Positions 42,753 through 51,553 of a DNA stretch of 64,000 nt are shown piece by piece (the stretch's first letter is position 1; each line of letters begins with the position of its first letter). Made by a program: the position numbers and the translations under genes. Origin of the DNA: Marinibaculum pumilum (lineage in GTDB: Bacteria; Pseudomonadota; Alphaproteobacteria; Ferrovibrionales; Ferrovibrionaceae); assembly GCF_042646425.1 (NCBI RefSeq), contig NZ_JBHRTR010000023.1, positions 62,001 through 126,000 on the forward strand, written 5' to 3'. The notes beneath the pieces are model-generated. The model ran no database searches. It saw only the letters and a list, made by a program, of their open reading frames with translations, and was not told where the DNA came from.

Positions 42753-43571
42753 TCAGTCCCAGTCGGGTGCAAAGCCCGGATTGACGCAGCGCAGGTCCTT
42801 GCGCATCGCGGCGATGGTGGCGCGGTCGTCATCGTCCAGCGGGATGCGGAAGGCGTCCAGGTTGGCCTGCTGGCTGACGGGCCGCCGGGCCTTCGGGATC
42901 GGCACCACGATGTCCTGGTCCAGCAGCCATTTCAGGGCGACCTGGGTGGGGGAGGCGCCGTGCTTCCTGCCGATCCCGGCCAGGCCGGCATCCTCGGCCA
43001 GCCGGCCCTGCGCCACCGGGCAGTAGGCGACCAGCGGGATGCCCTTCTGCCGCTGGTAGGCGAGCAGCGCCGACTGGTCCAGGCAGACATGGTATTCGAC
43101 CTGGTTGCAGGCGATCGGGGCGCCGATCCCCTCCACCGCCTGCCGCAGCAATGCGACGGGGAAGTTCGCCACGCCGACGGCGCGGATGCGCCCCTCTTCC
43201 TTGAGGCGCAGCATCGCCTCCAGGGTGGCGGCCAGGTTCATGTCGGGCGCCGGCCAGTGGATCAGGTAGAGGTCGACGCTCTCCAGGCCGAGCTTCCTCT
43301 GGCTGGTGTCGAAGGCGCGGCGCAGCGCGTCGGGCTTCAGGTTCTCCACCCAGGCCTTGGTGGTGACGTGGATCTCGTCGCGCGGCACGTCTGAGGCGGC
43401 GATAGCAGCGCCGACCGCTTCCTCATTGCCGTACATCTCCGCCGTATCGAGATGCCGGTAGCCCAAAGCCAGTGCGCTCTCCACCGCTTCCCGGCAGGAA
43501 TCGCCGGTCAGCCGATAAGTGCCCAGGCCCAGCTTGGGGATCGCGATGCCCCCGGCTTCCAGTCGCTCCAT
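42753..43571 (-). CDS. Aldo/keto reductase (2,5-diketogluconate reductase-like)
   Basis: This is a (beta/alpha)8 NADPH-dependent carbonyl reductase of 272 residues. The catalytic tetrad is complete: D42 and Y47 in LDTAEMYGNE, K72 in VTTKAWVE and H105 in LYLIHWP. The NADPH motif IPKARRPVSQQANLDAF is at the C-terminus. It belongs to the small-size DkgA/DkgB-like group. Its stop lies 10 bp from the converging methyltransferase stop; no operon partner is seen. Confidence 0.92.
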   Translation of the reverse strand: MERLEAGGIAIPKLGLGTYRLTGDSCREAVESALALGYRHLDTAEMYGNEEAVGAAIAASDVPRDEIHVTTKAWVENLKPDALRRAFDTSQRKLGLESVDLYLIHWPAPDMNLAATLEAMLRLKEEGRIRAVGVANFPVALLRQAVEGIGAPIACNQVEYHVCLDQSALLAYQRQKGIPLVAYCPVAQGRLAEDAGLAGIGRKHGASPTQVALKWLLDQDIVVPIPKARRPVSQQANLDAFRIPLDDDDRATIAAMRKDLRCVNPGFAPDWD

Positions 43572-43681
43572 GCCGCTCTCCCGTCGCTACCCGAACGATG
43601 CCAGACCCTGCCGGGTAGCATGGCGGGGCGGCAGCGGCCAGGCGTTCGACGAACGCCGGCCCTCGCCAGCCGCCGCGCCGG

Positions 43682-44245
43682 TCAGTCCTGCATCACGCCT
43701 TCCGACGTGGTCGGCCCGGAATAGGTCAGGGTCCAGGCATTGCCGCCTGCGTGGACGAGGTTCAGGTGGTTGCAGTAGCCCGGTTCCGCGATGTCGTCCG
43801 TCGAGATGTCGGGCGCGCTTTCCGGAGAAAAGCCGCCATGTCTGACCTGGCTGGCTGTCGAGGTCAGGTTGGCCGCCACCGGACAGGCCAACTGAACCGG
43901 CGCACCGGGAATGCCCGTCGGGGAGTCGGGGAGATGGACCGGGAAGGTCGGCTTGACGATGAAGGCGATCATCGGTGGCCTGTCCGTAAATTCATCCGTG
44001 CCGAACCATCCTCCTTCAGGCTTCCCCGTGCAGGAGCCGCTGGCCGCCGTGGCGGTCAGGCTCCCGGTGGTGCAGGTCCAGCCGGCGACCTTGCCGAAGC
44101 GTACCTCCGACAGCGCGACCTCGCCCGACAGGCTGACCTGCCAGTCGAGATCGACCGCGGCGGCAGCGGGGCGGGACATGGCGGTGGGCAGGCTTGCGGC
44201 CAGCAGGGTGGCGTAGACGATGGCGGGACCTGGGATGTGACGCAT
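43682..44245 (-). CDS. Small exported protein of unknown function
   Basis: The 187-residue product has a signal peptide (MRHIPGP, hydrophobic core, cut after RPAAAA). The mature part is rich in Thr, Ser, Pro and Gly with about five Cys residues, which suggests a disulfide-stabilised beta structure, for example around GWTCTTGSLTATAASGSCTG. No family was recognised. The start was placed at the last Met before the signal peptide. Confidence 0.65.
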   Translation of the reverse strand: MRHIPGPAIVYATLLAASLPTAMSRPAAAAVDLDWQVSLSGEVALSEVRFGKVAGWTCTTGSLTATAASGSCTGKPEGGWFGTDEFTDRPPMIAFIVKPTFPVHLPDSPTGIPGAPVQLACPVAANLTSTASQVRHGGFSPESAPDISTDDIAEPGYCNHLNLVHAGGNAWTLTYSGPTTSEGVMQD

Positions 44246-44360
44246 CGCGATGCTCCGGTGCTCGAGCCGGACCCCCGTCCGGCATGCAGTTTCTGGCGCA
44301 ATGGGCATGCAAACAGTGTGCGGGTTCGGGGGGCATGATACGAACGGACATGAGCCGCAG

Positions 44361-44879
44361 ATGGTGAAGCGCCCGGCCAAGGCCGATTTCCCGGTGTCCA
44401 ACGTGCGCCGCTACCTGGAGCCGGGACCGATCGTCCTGGTCTCCTCCCGCTGGCGGGGGCAGGACAATGTGATGACCCTGGGCTGGCACACGCTGCTGGA
44501 ATTCACCCCCGCCCTGATCGGGCTGATGATCGCCGGCGGCAATCACAGCTTCGACATGGTGCGGGACAGCGGCGCCTGCATCGGCAACACCTCCGGGGCG
44601 GCGGTCGACAAGTTCGCCCGCTTCGGCCTGACGGCAGGGCAGGGGGCGGTGGTGGACGTGCCGCTGATCGAGGAATGCCATGCCTGCTTCGAATGCCGGC
44701 TGCACGACGATGCCATGGTCGACCGCTACAACCTGTTCGTCTTCGAGGTCGTGAAGGCGCATATGGCGCCGGTGCCGAGGCATCCGCGGACCCTGCACTA
44801 TACCGGCGACGGCGTGTTCATGACCGCGGGCAAGGCGATCAGCCGGCGGTCGAAGTTCCGCCCGGAACTTCTGGACTGA
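44361..44879 (+). CDS. Flavin reductase-like FMN-binding protein
   Basis: The 172-residue protein has the split-barrel flavin-reductase fold, with VLVSSRWRGQDNVMTLGWHT, then ALIGLMIAGGNHSFDMVR and a late HYTGDGVFMTAGKAISRRS. It binds FMN and may reduce flavin or serve as an electron donor. Two in-frame starts further upstream exist without ribosome sites. It is followed after 117 bp by an old-yellow-enzyme gene, also an FMN protein. Confidence 0.8.
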   Translation: MVKRPAKADFPVSNVRRYLEPGPIVLVSSRWRGQDNVMTLGWHTLLEFTPALIGLMIAGGNHSFDMVRDSGACIGNTSGAAVDKFARFGLTAGQGAVVDVPLIEECHACFECRLHDDAMVDRYNLFVFEVVKAHMAPVPRHPRTLHYTGDGVFMTAGKAISRRSKFRPELLD

Positions 44880-44996
44880 CCGGTCCGGATTCTGCCGGCT
44901 GGGACTGGTTAACGAAGCCCGGCTGCGCTATGTGGGCGTCAGGGCCGGCCGGCCCGCACCTTTTCCACCCTCCCGACGTGCCGATCCGAGGTCCCC

Positions 44997-46079
44997 ATGC
45001 CGAACCTGTTCGATCCCGTCACCATCGGCGAACTCAGCCTGCCCAACCGGGTGATCATGGCGCCGCTGACCCGCCTGCGCGCCGGCGACAGCCACGTCCC
45101 GAACGCGCTGATGGCGGAGTATTACGCGCAGCGCGCCTCCGCCGGGCTGATCATCTCCGAGGCGGTGCCGGTGAGCCCGCAGGGGATCGGCTATCCCGGC
45201 GTGCCCGGCATCTGGTCGGACGAGCAGGTGGCGGGCTGGAAGGTTGTGACCAGCGCGGTGAAGGCGGCCGGCGGGCGGATGCTGCTGCAGCTCTGGCATG
45301 TCGGCCGGATCTCCGACCCGGTGTTCCACAATGGCGGCCTGCCGGTGGCGCCCAGCGCGATCGCGCCGCGCGGCTCCGTCAGCCTGCTGCGGCCGAAGCG
45401 CGACTATGTCGTGCCGCGCGCGCTGGAAACGGATGAGATCCCGGGCATCGTGGCGGATTTCCGCCGCGGGGCGGAGAACGCCAAGGCGGCCGGCTTCGAC
45501 GGCGTGGAAATCCACGGCGCGAACGGCTACCTGCTCGACCAGTTCCTGCAGGACAGCTCGAACCACCGGACCGACCAGTACGGCGGCAGCATCGAGAACC
45601 GCGCCCGCCTGCTGCTGGAGGTGACGGACACGGTCGTCGATGTCTGGGGGCCGGGACGGGTCGGCATGCACCTGGCGCCGCGCTGCGATGCCCACGACAT
45701 GGGGGATTCCGATCCCGCCGCCCTGTTCGGCCATGTCGCGACGGAGCTGGGCCGGCGCCGCATCGCCTTCCTCTGCGCGCGGGAGAAGCTGGCCGAAGAC
45801 AGCCTGGGACCGCAGCTGAAGAAGATCTTCGGCGGCGCCTATATCGCCAACGAGGCGTTCGACAAGAAGGCAGCGGAGGCCGCGCTGGCCGACGGTTGGG
45901 CCGATGCCGTGGCCTTCGGCAAGGCCTTCCTGGCCAATCCCGACCTGCCCGAACGGCTGCGGATCGACGCCCCCCTCAACCCGCCGCGGCCGGAGAGCTT
46001 CTATGCCCACACGCCGGAGGGCTATACCGACTATCCGCGGCTGGAACAGGCAACCGAACTGCAGGGCGCGGCCGGGTAG
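44997..46079 (+). CDS. nemA: Old yellow enzyme-family alkene reductase (NemA-like)
   Basis: This 360-residue FMN enzyme reduces activated C=C bonds, nitro groups or N-ethylmaleimide. Signatures are RVIMAPLTRLRAG and LLQLWHVGRIS, and the active-site segment FDGVEIHGANGYLLDQFL provides the His/Asn pair and Tyr. NHRTDQYGGSIENRAR is also present, and the FMN phosphate loop lies in GGAYIANEAF/DAVAFGKAFLANP. All expected residues are there. Regulation by a NemR-like repressor is not seen nearby. Confidence 0.92.
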   Translation: MPNLFDPVTIGELSLPNRVIMAPLTRLRAGDSHVPNALMAEYYAQRASAGLIISEAVPVSPQGIGYPGVPGIWSDEQVAGWKVVTSAVKAAGGRMLLQLWHVGRISDPVFHNGGLPVAPSAIAPRGSVSLLRPKRDYVVPRALETDEIPGIVADFRRGAENAKAAGFDGVEIHGANGYLLDQFLQDSSNHRTDQYGGSIENRARLLLEVTDTVVDVWGPGRVGMHLAPRCDAHDMGDSDPAALFGHVATELGRRRIAFLCAREKLAEDSLGPQLKKIFGGAYIANEAFDKKAAEAALADGWADAVAFGKAFLANPDLPERLRIDAPLNPPRPESFYAHTPEGYTDYPRLEQATELQGAAG

Positions 46080-46120
46080 GGGGTTCGGCACCGCATCCGG
46101 TCGACAGAAACCTGGCAGTC

Positions 46121-46143
46121 GTCCTCGGGCCCGACCCGAGGAC
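46121..46143. repeat. REP-like palindrome, copy B
   Basis: A perfect 9-bp stem, GTCCTCGGG with CCCGAGGAC, has the loop CCCGA. The design is the same as the copy at 22294-22316, and it pairs head-to-head with copy C 54 bp on. It lies between the converging nemA and Rieske genes. Confidence 0.7.
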
Positions 46144-46196
46144 CGATCAACGGGCTGCTGAGCGCCCCATCGGTGCAACGGCGCGGCCCTGCCACG

Positions 46197-46219
46197 ATCC
46201 TCGGGTCAGGCCCGAGGAT
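46197..46219. repeat. REP-like palindrome, copy C
   Basis: A perfect 9-bp stem, ATCCTCGGG with CCCGAGGAT, has the loop TCAGG, the reverse complement of the CCTGA loop in copy A. It is therefore oriented opposite to copy B, giving a BIME-like pair in the 219-bp convergent gap. Confidence 0.7.
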
Positions 46220-46298
46220 GACGGGGCGGGAAGGGGCGACTTAGGTCGGGCAGGCTCGAAAGTCGCCAGCATTCTGGCAACGATCGAGCCTGCCTGCC

Positions 46299-47480
46299 TC
46301 ACTCCGCGGCGACATCCTCGATGAAATTGCCGGACGGCGAGCGGACCCATTCCTCGCCTTCCTTGAAAGCGACACCTGCCGGATCGCCGCCCTCGGCGAC
46401 GATGCGGACCTGGCGGCGCATGAAGCGGCGCAGCATGGAGATGCCGCGGTCCGACAGGGCCAGATGCTCGTGGCTGTGCCAGGTGATGTCGCCCTGGCTC
46501 TTCTGCGCCTCGTAATCGCCGGGGAAAAGCTGGTGCTCCTCCGGCGCCAGTTCCTCCCACAGCTTGCCGTTCATGCGCGAGCGGATCTTCTGCAGGTCGC
46601 CCCGCGCGGCCACTCGCCCGACGGTGTAGATGCGGAAGCTGGTATCGTCCATCGGCAGAACCCAGCCGATCAGGGTGCAGGGCCCGGCCGGGTCCAGGCG
46701 CGGGCTGGGCACCACGCGCAGGGTCGGCGCCGCGGTCTCGGTGATCCGGCGTAGCCGCTTGCCGTCGCCCAGGGTCCGGTAGCTGGTCACCCGCACGCCG
46801 GTCTCGTGCTCGGAGAATTCCACCTCCGGCAGCTGGTTCATCGCATCGACGAACTGCACGCCGGAAAAGGTGCCGTGCAGCACCGGCACGTGGAACGGGT
46901 CGACGATGTTCTCGAAATGCTGGAACCAGTTGAAGTCCGCGATCACCGGTCCGCCGGAGCCGATGGAGCGGTCGTCGGCATCCAGGATCTCGCCCTCGGC
47001 CAGGTTCTCCAGCAACTCGTAGCGGGGCAGCAGCGGCTTGCGGTCCAGCGGCCCCAGATAGGCCCAGACCAGGCCGTAGCGCTCCTCGACCGGGTACCAG
47101 GGCTGCGTGACATAGCCCCGGTTCACGCCCATTTCCGGTTCGCAGGGCTGTTCCAGGCAATGGCCTTCCGTATCGAACAGCCAGCCGTGATAGCAGCAGC
47201 GGATGCCGCGATCCTCGACCTTGCCGTAGAACAGCGAGGCGCCGCGATGCGCACAGCGCGGATGCAGCAGCCCGGCGCGGCCCTGTCCGTCGCGGAACAG
47301 GATCAGCTCCTCGCCCAGCACCTTCACCGCGCGGGGCGTGGGACCGGCATCGGCCGCCAGCCCGACCGGGTGCCAGAAGCGGCGCAGATACTCGCCCATC
47401 GGCTTGCCGCGGCCGACCTCCGTCAGCTCGACGATATGGCTGGGCGGCTTCATGTCGTAGGCGGTCTGCAGGCGGCTCAT
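46299..47480 (-). CDS. Rieske non-haem iron oxygenase, alpha subunit
   Basis: The 393-residue protein has the N-terminal Rieske [2Fe-2S] domain with C-x-H in HPRCAHRGAS and C-x2-H in RCCYHGWLFD. The catalytic iron site lies in NWFQHFENIVDPFHVPVLH. Such enzymes hydroxylate or demethylate aromatic acids, phthalates and similar compounds. No ferredoxin reductase is adjacent, so electrons come from elsewhere. It follows the ThDP enzyme by 23 bp on the same strand, so both are probably expressed from the MarR-controlled region. Confidence 0.92.
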   Translation of the reverse strand: MSRLQTAYDMKPPSHIVELTEVGRGKPMGEYLRRFWHPVGLAADAGPTPRAVKVLGEELILFRDGQGRAGLLHPRCAHRGASLFYGKVEDRGIRCCYHGWLFDTEGHCLEQPCEPEMGVNRGYVTQPWYPVEERYGLVWAYLGPLDRKPLLPRYELLENLAEGEILDADDRSIGSGGPVIADFNWFQHFENIVDPFHVPVLHGTFSGVQFVDAMNQLPEVEFSEHETGVRVTSYRTLGDGKRLRRITETAAPTLRVVPSPRLDPAGPCTLIGWVLPMDDTSFRIYTVGRVAARGDLQKIRSRMNGKLWEELAPEEHQLFPGDYEAQKSQGDITWHSHEHLALSDRGISMLRRFMRRQVRIVAEGGDPAGVAFKEGEEWVRSPSGNFIEDVAAE

Positions 47481-47503
47481 CTGTCGTCCCCCGGTCCGGT
47501 CTT

Positions 47504-49153
47504 TCAGTCTGGTTGCTCCGCCGGCGGCGGTTCCGCGAAGGAGCCGATGCCCAGTACGGCGGGCCAGGGCGTGTCCATCTCCCCCACCGGCACCTCCACA
47601 AGCAGCGGCGCGCCTTCGGCGGCGGCGATCGCCGATGCCAGCTCCTCCGGCGCGGCGATGCGACGATGCGCGATGCCGAAGGCGGCCGCCAGCAGGGCGA
47701 AGTCCGGATTGTCGATCTCCGCCGCATAGCTCTGGCCGAAGACACGGCTCTGGATCCGGTGGACATTGCCGAAGCGGCCGTCGGCGAAGACGATCGCGAC
47801 GACGGGCAGGCCGAAGCGGCGCGCGGTCACCAGTTCCTGCAGGGTATAGGCGAAGCCGCCATCGCCGGAGATCGAGACCACCAGGTGGCCCGGCGCACCG
47901 GCCGCCGCGCCCAATGCGGTGGCATAGCCGAAGCCCAGGGTGCCCTGGTAGCCCGGCGCGATCAGTTCGTCGGGGCGGCCGACCGGATAGCTGACATTGG
48001 CCAGGTAGCCGACCTGGGTCAGGTCGGAGACCAGGATCCCGTCCTCCGGGATCGCGGATCGCAGGGCCTGGATCCACTCTGTCTGCGGCCGGATGCCCGC
48101 CAGCCGCGCCTCGGTGGCGGCGCGGGTCCGGCGCACCAGGTCGGCCATGCCGTTCTCCGCCCGGCCGCCGGCGACCAGGCCGGCCAGGGCCGCCAGGGTC
48201 GCCGGGCCGTCGGCCAGCACGACCTCGTCCGCGGGACGCGGTGGCCGCAGATGGGCGCCGTCCAGGTTCACATGTGCGACCCAGGCCCCGTCGGCCATCG
48301 GCCGGGTCGTGCCCGGCGCGGAGAGGCAGCGGGTGCCGACCGACAGGACCGCGTCGGCCAGCGGCAGCAGGCTCGCCATGGCGGCCGGCGACAGGGCCAG
48401 CGGATGCGCGTCGGGCAGCGCGCCGCGGCCGCCCTCCGTCGTCACCACGGCCGCGTCCAGCGCCTCCGCCAGCCGGCGCAGCGCGGCCGGGCCGTCGCCG
48501 CGGGCAGTGCCGCGGCCGGCAAGGATCACCGGCCGCTGCGCCGCCTTCATGCGGTCGGCGATGCGCTGCAGCTGCCCGGGATCGGCCTTCAGCGCAGTGG
48601 GAGCGGGCGGAACCACGGCACCGAAGGCGGCGCCGGTGGCCGCCTGCAGCACGTCGGGCGGCACCTCCACGCAGACGGGGCGGGGAATGCCGGCCGCCAT
48701 CTGGCGGAAGGCCTCGTCGATCAGGCCGGGGATCTCTTCCGGGCTGCGCGCCAGGGCATGCCATTTGGTGACGCTGTCCAGTACCGCGGACTGGCCGGGG
48801 ATCTCGTGCAGGCGCCCCTGGCCCAGGCCGATCGAGGCGCTGTCGATCTGGCCGGCGATGCACAGGACAGGGCTGCAGCAGGCATAGGCGGTGGCCAGGC
48901 CGGACAGGGCGTTCAGCAGGCCGGGGCCCGGGACCATCATGCAGACGCCTGGCCGGCTGGTGGCGCGGGCATAGCCGTCCGCCATGTAGGAGGTGGCCTG
49001 TTCATGCCGGGGCACGATGAAGCGGATCCGGTCCTGCCGTTCGCGCAGGGCGTCGACGGCCCAGTCGAGTTGTACGCCGGGCACGCCGAAGACCGTGGAG
49101 ACGTCATGCTCCAGCAGCCGGTCTATCAGCAGTTGCCCGCCTGTGCGCCTCAT
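47504..49153 (-). CDS. Thiamine-diphosphate-dependent enzyme (acetolactate synthase-like)
   Basis: The 549-residue protein has the three-domain ThDP fold. The catalytic Glu lies in IVPRHEQATSYMADGYARA near residue 50, a central Rossmann-like domain is present, and the cofactor loop begins with SGDGGFAYTLQEL. The loop ends FADGRFGNVH rather than the usual FNN pattern, so its chemistry may be decarboxylation or ligation of an unusual 2-keto acid. It is not next to an ilvN-like small subunit, which argues against valine biosynthesis. It reads away from the divergent marR gene. Confidence 0.85.
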   Translation of the reverse strand: MRRTGGQLLIDRLLEHDVSTVFGVPGVQLDWAVDALRERQDRIRFIVPRHEQATSYMADGYARATSRPGVCMMVPGPGLLNALSGLATAYACCSPVLCIAGQIDSASIGLGQGRLHEIPGQSAVLDSVTKWHALARSPEEIPGLIDEAFRQMAAGIPRPVCVEVPPDVLQAATGAAFGAVVPPAPTALKADPGQLQRIADRMKAAQRPVILAGRGTARGDGPAALRRLAEALDAAVVTTEGGRGALPDAHPLALSPAAMASLLPLADAVLSVGTRCLSAPGTTRPMADGAWVAHVNLDGAHLRPPRPADEVVLADGPATLAALAGLVAGGRAENGMADLVRRTRAATEARLAGIRPQTEWIQALRSAIPEDGILVSDLTQVGYLANVSYPVGRPDELIAPGYQGTLGFGYATALGAAAGAPGHLVVSISGDGGFAYTLQELVTARRFGLPVVAIVFADGRFGNVHRIQSRVFGQSYAAEIDNPDFALLAAAFGIAHRRIAAPEELASAIAAAEGAPLLVEVPVGEMDTPWPAVLGIGSFAEPPPAEQPD

Positions 49154-49228
49154 GAATCTCCCCGTATTTTCAATAGCTTGTTCTGTGCCGCTGTGCCAGC
49201 TTCCGATCCCATTAGCATGCGGGTTTTC

Positions 49229-49246
49229 TTATTGCAATTGCAATAA
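49229..49246. promoter_or_regulatory. Perfect 18-bp palindrome, likely MarR operator
   Basis: TTATTGCAATTGCAATAA is a perfect palindrome in the 208-bp gap between the divergent ThDP-enzyme and marR starts. MarR-family dimers often bind such AT-rich dyads with TTGCAA half-sites. It is 76 bp from the left start and 115 bp from the right one. Confidence 0.65.
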
Positions 49247-49361
49247 CGCTTGCCTAGACTCGCCGGCCGGAGAGGGGCGGGCCTGCGGCGCCGCCCCGTC
49301 GCACAGGCGATGGCGCCACGACAGAAGCGCCGGGACACCGAAGGGAGGATGGCTCGCGGCC

Positions 49362-49925
49362 GTGGATTACCTGTCCGATGACCTGCGCATTGCCGACTTC
49401 CTGTCGGTGCGCATCTCCCGTCTGGCGCGGTCGGTCGACAGGATGACCCGGCGGATCCTCGCCCACGAATTCCAGATCTCGCTGATCCAGTGGCGCTGCC
49501 TGGCACTGTTGAGCGAACGCGGCCCGATGACCGGGCAGGCGATGAGCGAGATCAACGACAACGACAATTCCCAGACCAGCCGTGCCCTGCGGGGCCTGCA
49601 CGAGCGCGGCTTCGTCGACTGGGAGAGCGGTTCGCAGCGCCGCGCCGCCGGAACCGCGCATGTCACGGACGAGGGACGTGCCTTCTTCCATGCGATCGAG
49701 CAGCGGATGCGGGCCCGGCATCGCTGGCTGCTCGAGGCCCTGGAACCGGAGGAATGGGCCGGCTTCTACGACCAGATCAGGCGCCTGTCCCGTCATGTCC
49801 GGTCGGGCTGGCCGGATGCGCCGCATGCCCAGGACGGCGCGGCGGAGGCCCGCAACACCGCCAAGCCGCGCAAGGAAGCCGCAGCAACAAAGCATTCCGG
49901 AAGCCGGAAGCAGGGGAGGAAATGA
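49362..49925 (+). CDS. MarR-family transcriptional regulator
   Basis: This is a winged-helix regulator of about 187 residues. The recognition region SQTSRALRGLHERGFVDWESG and the wing SQRRAAGTAHVTDEGRAFF fit the family. The GTG start giving VDYLSDDL is the best in frame; an ATG 13 bp earlier is in another frame and stops after ten codons. A basic tail of about 30 residues (Lys, Arg) follows the usual end. It is the first gene before the importer operon, and it probably represses both itself and the divergent oxygenase genes until the substrate appears. Confidence 0.85.
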   Translation: MDYLSDDLRIADFLSVRISRLARSVDRMTRRILAHEFQISLIQWRCLALLSERGPMTGQAMSEINDNDNSQTSRALRGLHERGFVDWESGSQRRAAGTAHVTDEGRAFFHAIEQRMRARHRWLLEALEPEEWAGFYDQIRRLSRHVRSGWPDAPHAQDGAAEARNTAKPRKEAAATKHSGSRKQGRK

Positions 49926-49926
49926 C

Positions 49927-51465
49927 ATGAAACGCAGACTGGCATTGCTGGCGGCCTCGGCCGCTTTCGCATTCGGGATACAGGCCGCCGCCGCGCAGCC
50001 GGCGGAGGACAAGCTGCGGCTTGCCTTCGAGTTCCCGATCTCCACGGTGGACTGGTACCAGGACGCCAAGCCCGAGATCGAGATGGTGGCGGAGGCGGTC
50101 TTCGACAGCCTGATCTCCTACAACGAAGAGACCAACGCCTACGAGCCGCTGCTGGCGAAGAGCTGGGAGCGGGTCGATCCCGTCACCCTGCGCTTCGCCC
50201 TGCGTGACGACGTGAAGTGGCATGACGGCGAGGCGTTCGATGCCGACGATGTGGTCTACACGATCAACTGGCTGATCGATCCGGAGACCAAGATCCGCTT
50301 CAAGGCGAACTGGAAGTGGATCAAGGAGGTGCGGAAGATCGACGACCATACGGTCGAGATCGTCGCGAAGCAGCCGACCCCGCACGACATGATGCGGCTG
50401 GCCTATGGCACCCAGATGCTGCCGGAGCATGTCCATGGCAAGCTGCAGGACAAGATGGCGTTCCGCGACAATGTCGTCGGCACCGGCATGTACAAGGTGG
50501 CCGGCATCGACACCAATGCCGGCATCGAGCTGGTGAAGAACCCGGACTACAACCATGGCGGTCCGGCCAAGCCGGCCAGCAATGTCGGCACCTTCCACAT
50601 CAAGTCGATCCCGGATGCCGGTGCCCGGACCGCCGCCCTGCTGGCCGGCGATGTCGACCTGCTGCGCAATACCTCCTACGAGGAGGCCGTTGCCCTGTCG
50701 GCCGATCCGCGCTTCGACATGGATGTGCTGCAGAGCGTGTCCTACATGTACCTGGCACTCGACGCGCTGGGGAAAAGCGGCAACGACGCCCTGAAGGACG
50801 AACGAGTGCGGCGCGCGATCATGGAAGCCGTCGACCGCAATGCCCTGCAGCGGGCGCGCACCGGCGGCGAGCCGGAGAAGCGCTCGCCGCAGGCGCTGTG
50901 CTGGGACTTCCAGGCCGGCTGCGCCTACAGCGAACCCCTGCCGCCCTTCGACCCGGCGCATGCGAAAAAGCTGCTGGCGGAAGCCGGCTATGGCGACGGC
51001 TTCGACGTGGTGGTCCACACCTTCGGCAGCACCCGCGACTATGGCGAGATCGTCGCCGGCTTCCTGAACCAGGTCGGCATCCGCGCCAGCGTGCAGCCGA
51101 TGACCTTCGCCACCTTCCGCAAGCTGCAGGCGGAGGGCCAGCTCGGTGTCTTCGTCGGCGCCTGGAATGCCGGGGTCGGTCCGGATGTCGGCACCACGAT
51201 GGGGCTGTTCTTCTCCGGCGACACGAAGGACTACTACCACGACCCGAAGCTGATCGAGCTGGCGGAGAAGGCGCAGGTGACGACCGACCCCGCGGCACGG
51301 GAGGCGATCGTGCGCGAGCTCCTCGATACCGCCGTGCAGAAGAGCTACATCATCCCGCTGTCGGGCATCCCGATCCCGGTCGTCCACCGCAGCGAGATCG
51401 AGATCGCCGGCGGGCGCAACATGCCCTATGCGTTCAGTCTGGGCGACCTGAACTGGAAGCAGTGA
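49927..51465 (+). CDS. Oligopeptide/nickel-type ABC substrate-binding protein
   Basis: This is an SBP family 5 protein of 512 residues with a clear signal peptide (MKRRLALL, core, cut near AAAAQP). Family signatures include LRDDVKWHDGEAFDADDVVYT and VKNPDYNHGG. Such proteins bind peptides, opines, metal chelates or, in catabolic operons, aromatic acids. It starts 1 bp after marR and is followed by a strong hairpin, then two permeases and two ATPases. The link to a Rieske oxygenase suggests a small organic substrate rather than peptides. Confidence 0.92.
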   Translation: MKRRLALLAASAAFAFGIQAAAAQPAEDKLRLAFEFPISTVDWYQDAKPEIEMVAEAVFDSLISYNEETNAYEPLLAKSWERVDPVTLRFALRDDVKWHDGEAFDADDVVYTINWLIDPETKIRFKANWKWIKEVRKIDDHTVEIVAKQPTPHDMMRLAYGTQMLPEHVHGKLQDKMAFRDNVVGTGMYKVAGIDTNAGIELVKNPDYNHGGPAKPASNVGTFHIKSIPDAGARTAALLAGDVDLLRNTSYEEAVALSADPRFDMDVLQSVSYMYLALDALGKSGNDALKDERVRRAIMEAVDRNALQRARTGGEPEKRSPQALCWDFQAGCAYSEPLPPFDPAHAKKLLAEAGYGDGFDVVVHTFGSTRDYGEIVAGFLNQVGIRASVQPMTFATFRKLQAEGQLGVFVGAWNAGVGPDVGTTMGLFFSGDTKDYYHDPKLIELAEKAQVTTDPAAREAIVRELLDTAVQKSYIIPLSGIPIPVVHRSEIEIAGGRNMPYAFSLGDLNWKQ

Positions 51466-51478
51466 CAGCACATCCCCC

Positions 51479-51504
51479 GACGGCCGCCCTGCGGGGCGGC
51501 CGTC
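51479..51504 (+). terminator. Intra-operon stem-loop after the binding-protein gene
   Basis: A perfect 10-bp stem, GACGGCCGCC with GGCGGCCGTC, closes a CTGCGG loop and is followed by AATCTTCCTT. It is stronger than the hairpin at 3716-3739 and probably limits read-through into the permease genes. Confidence 0.65.
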
Positions 51505-51553
51505 AATCTTCCTTCACACGGCATGGCGTGTCGGGCGCGGGCGGGAGAGGCTG

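Noticed and set aside
49349..49381. A ten-codon leader peptide just before marR
   Set aside because: It follows a good GGGAGG site but has no regulatory codon run or terminator; it is more likely a chance ATG near the marR ribosome site.
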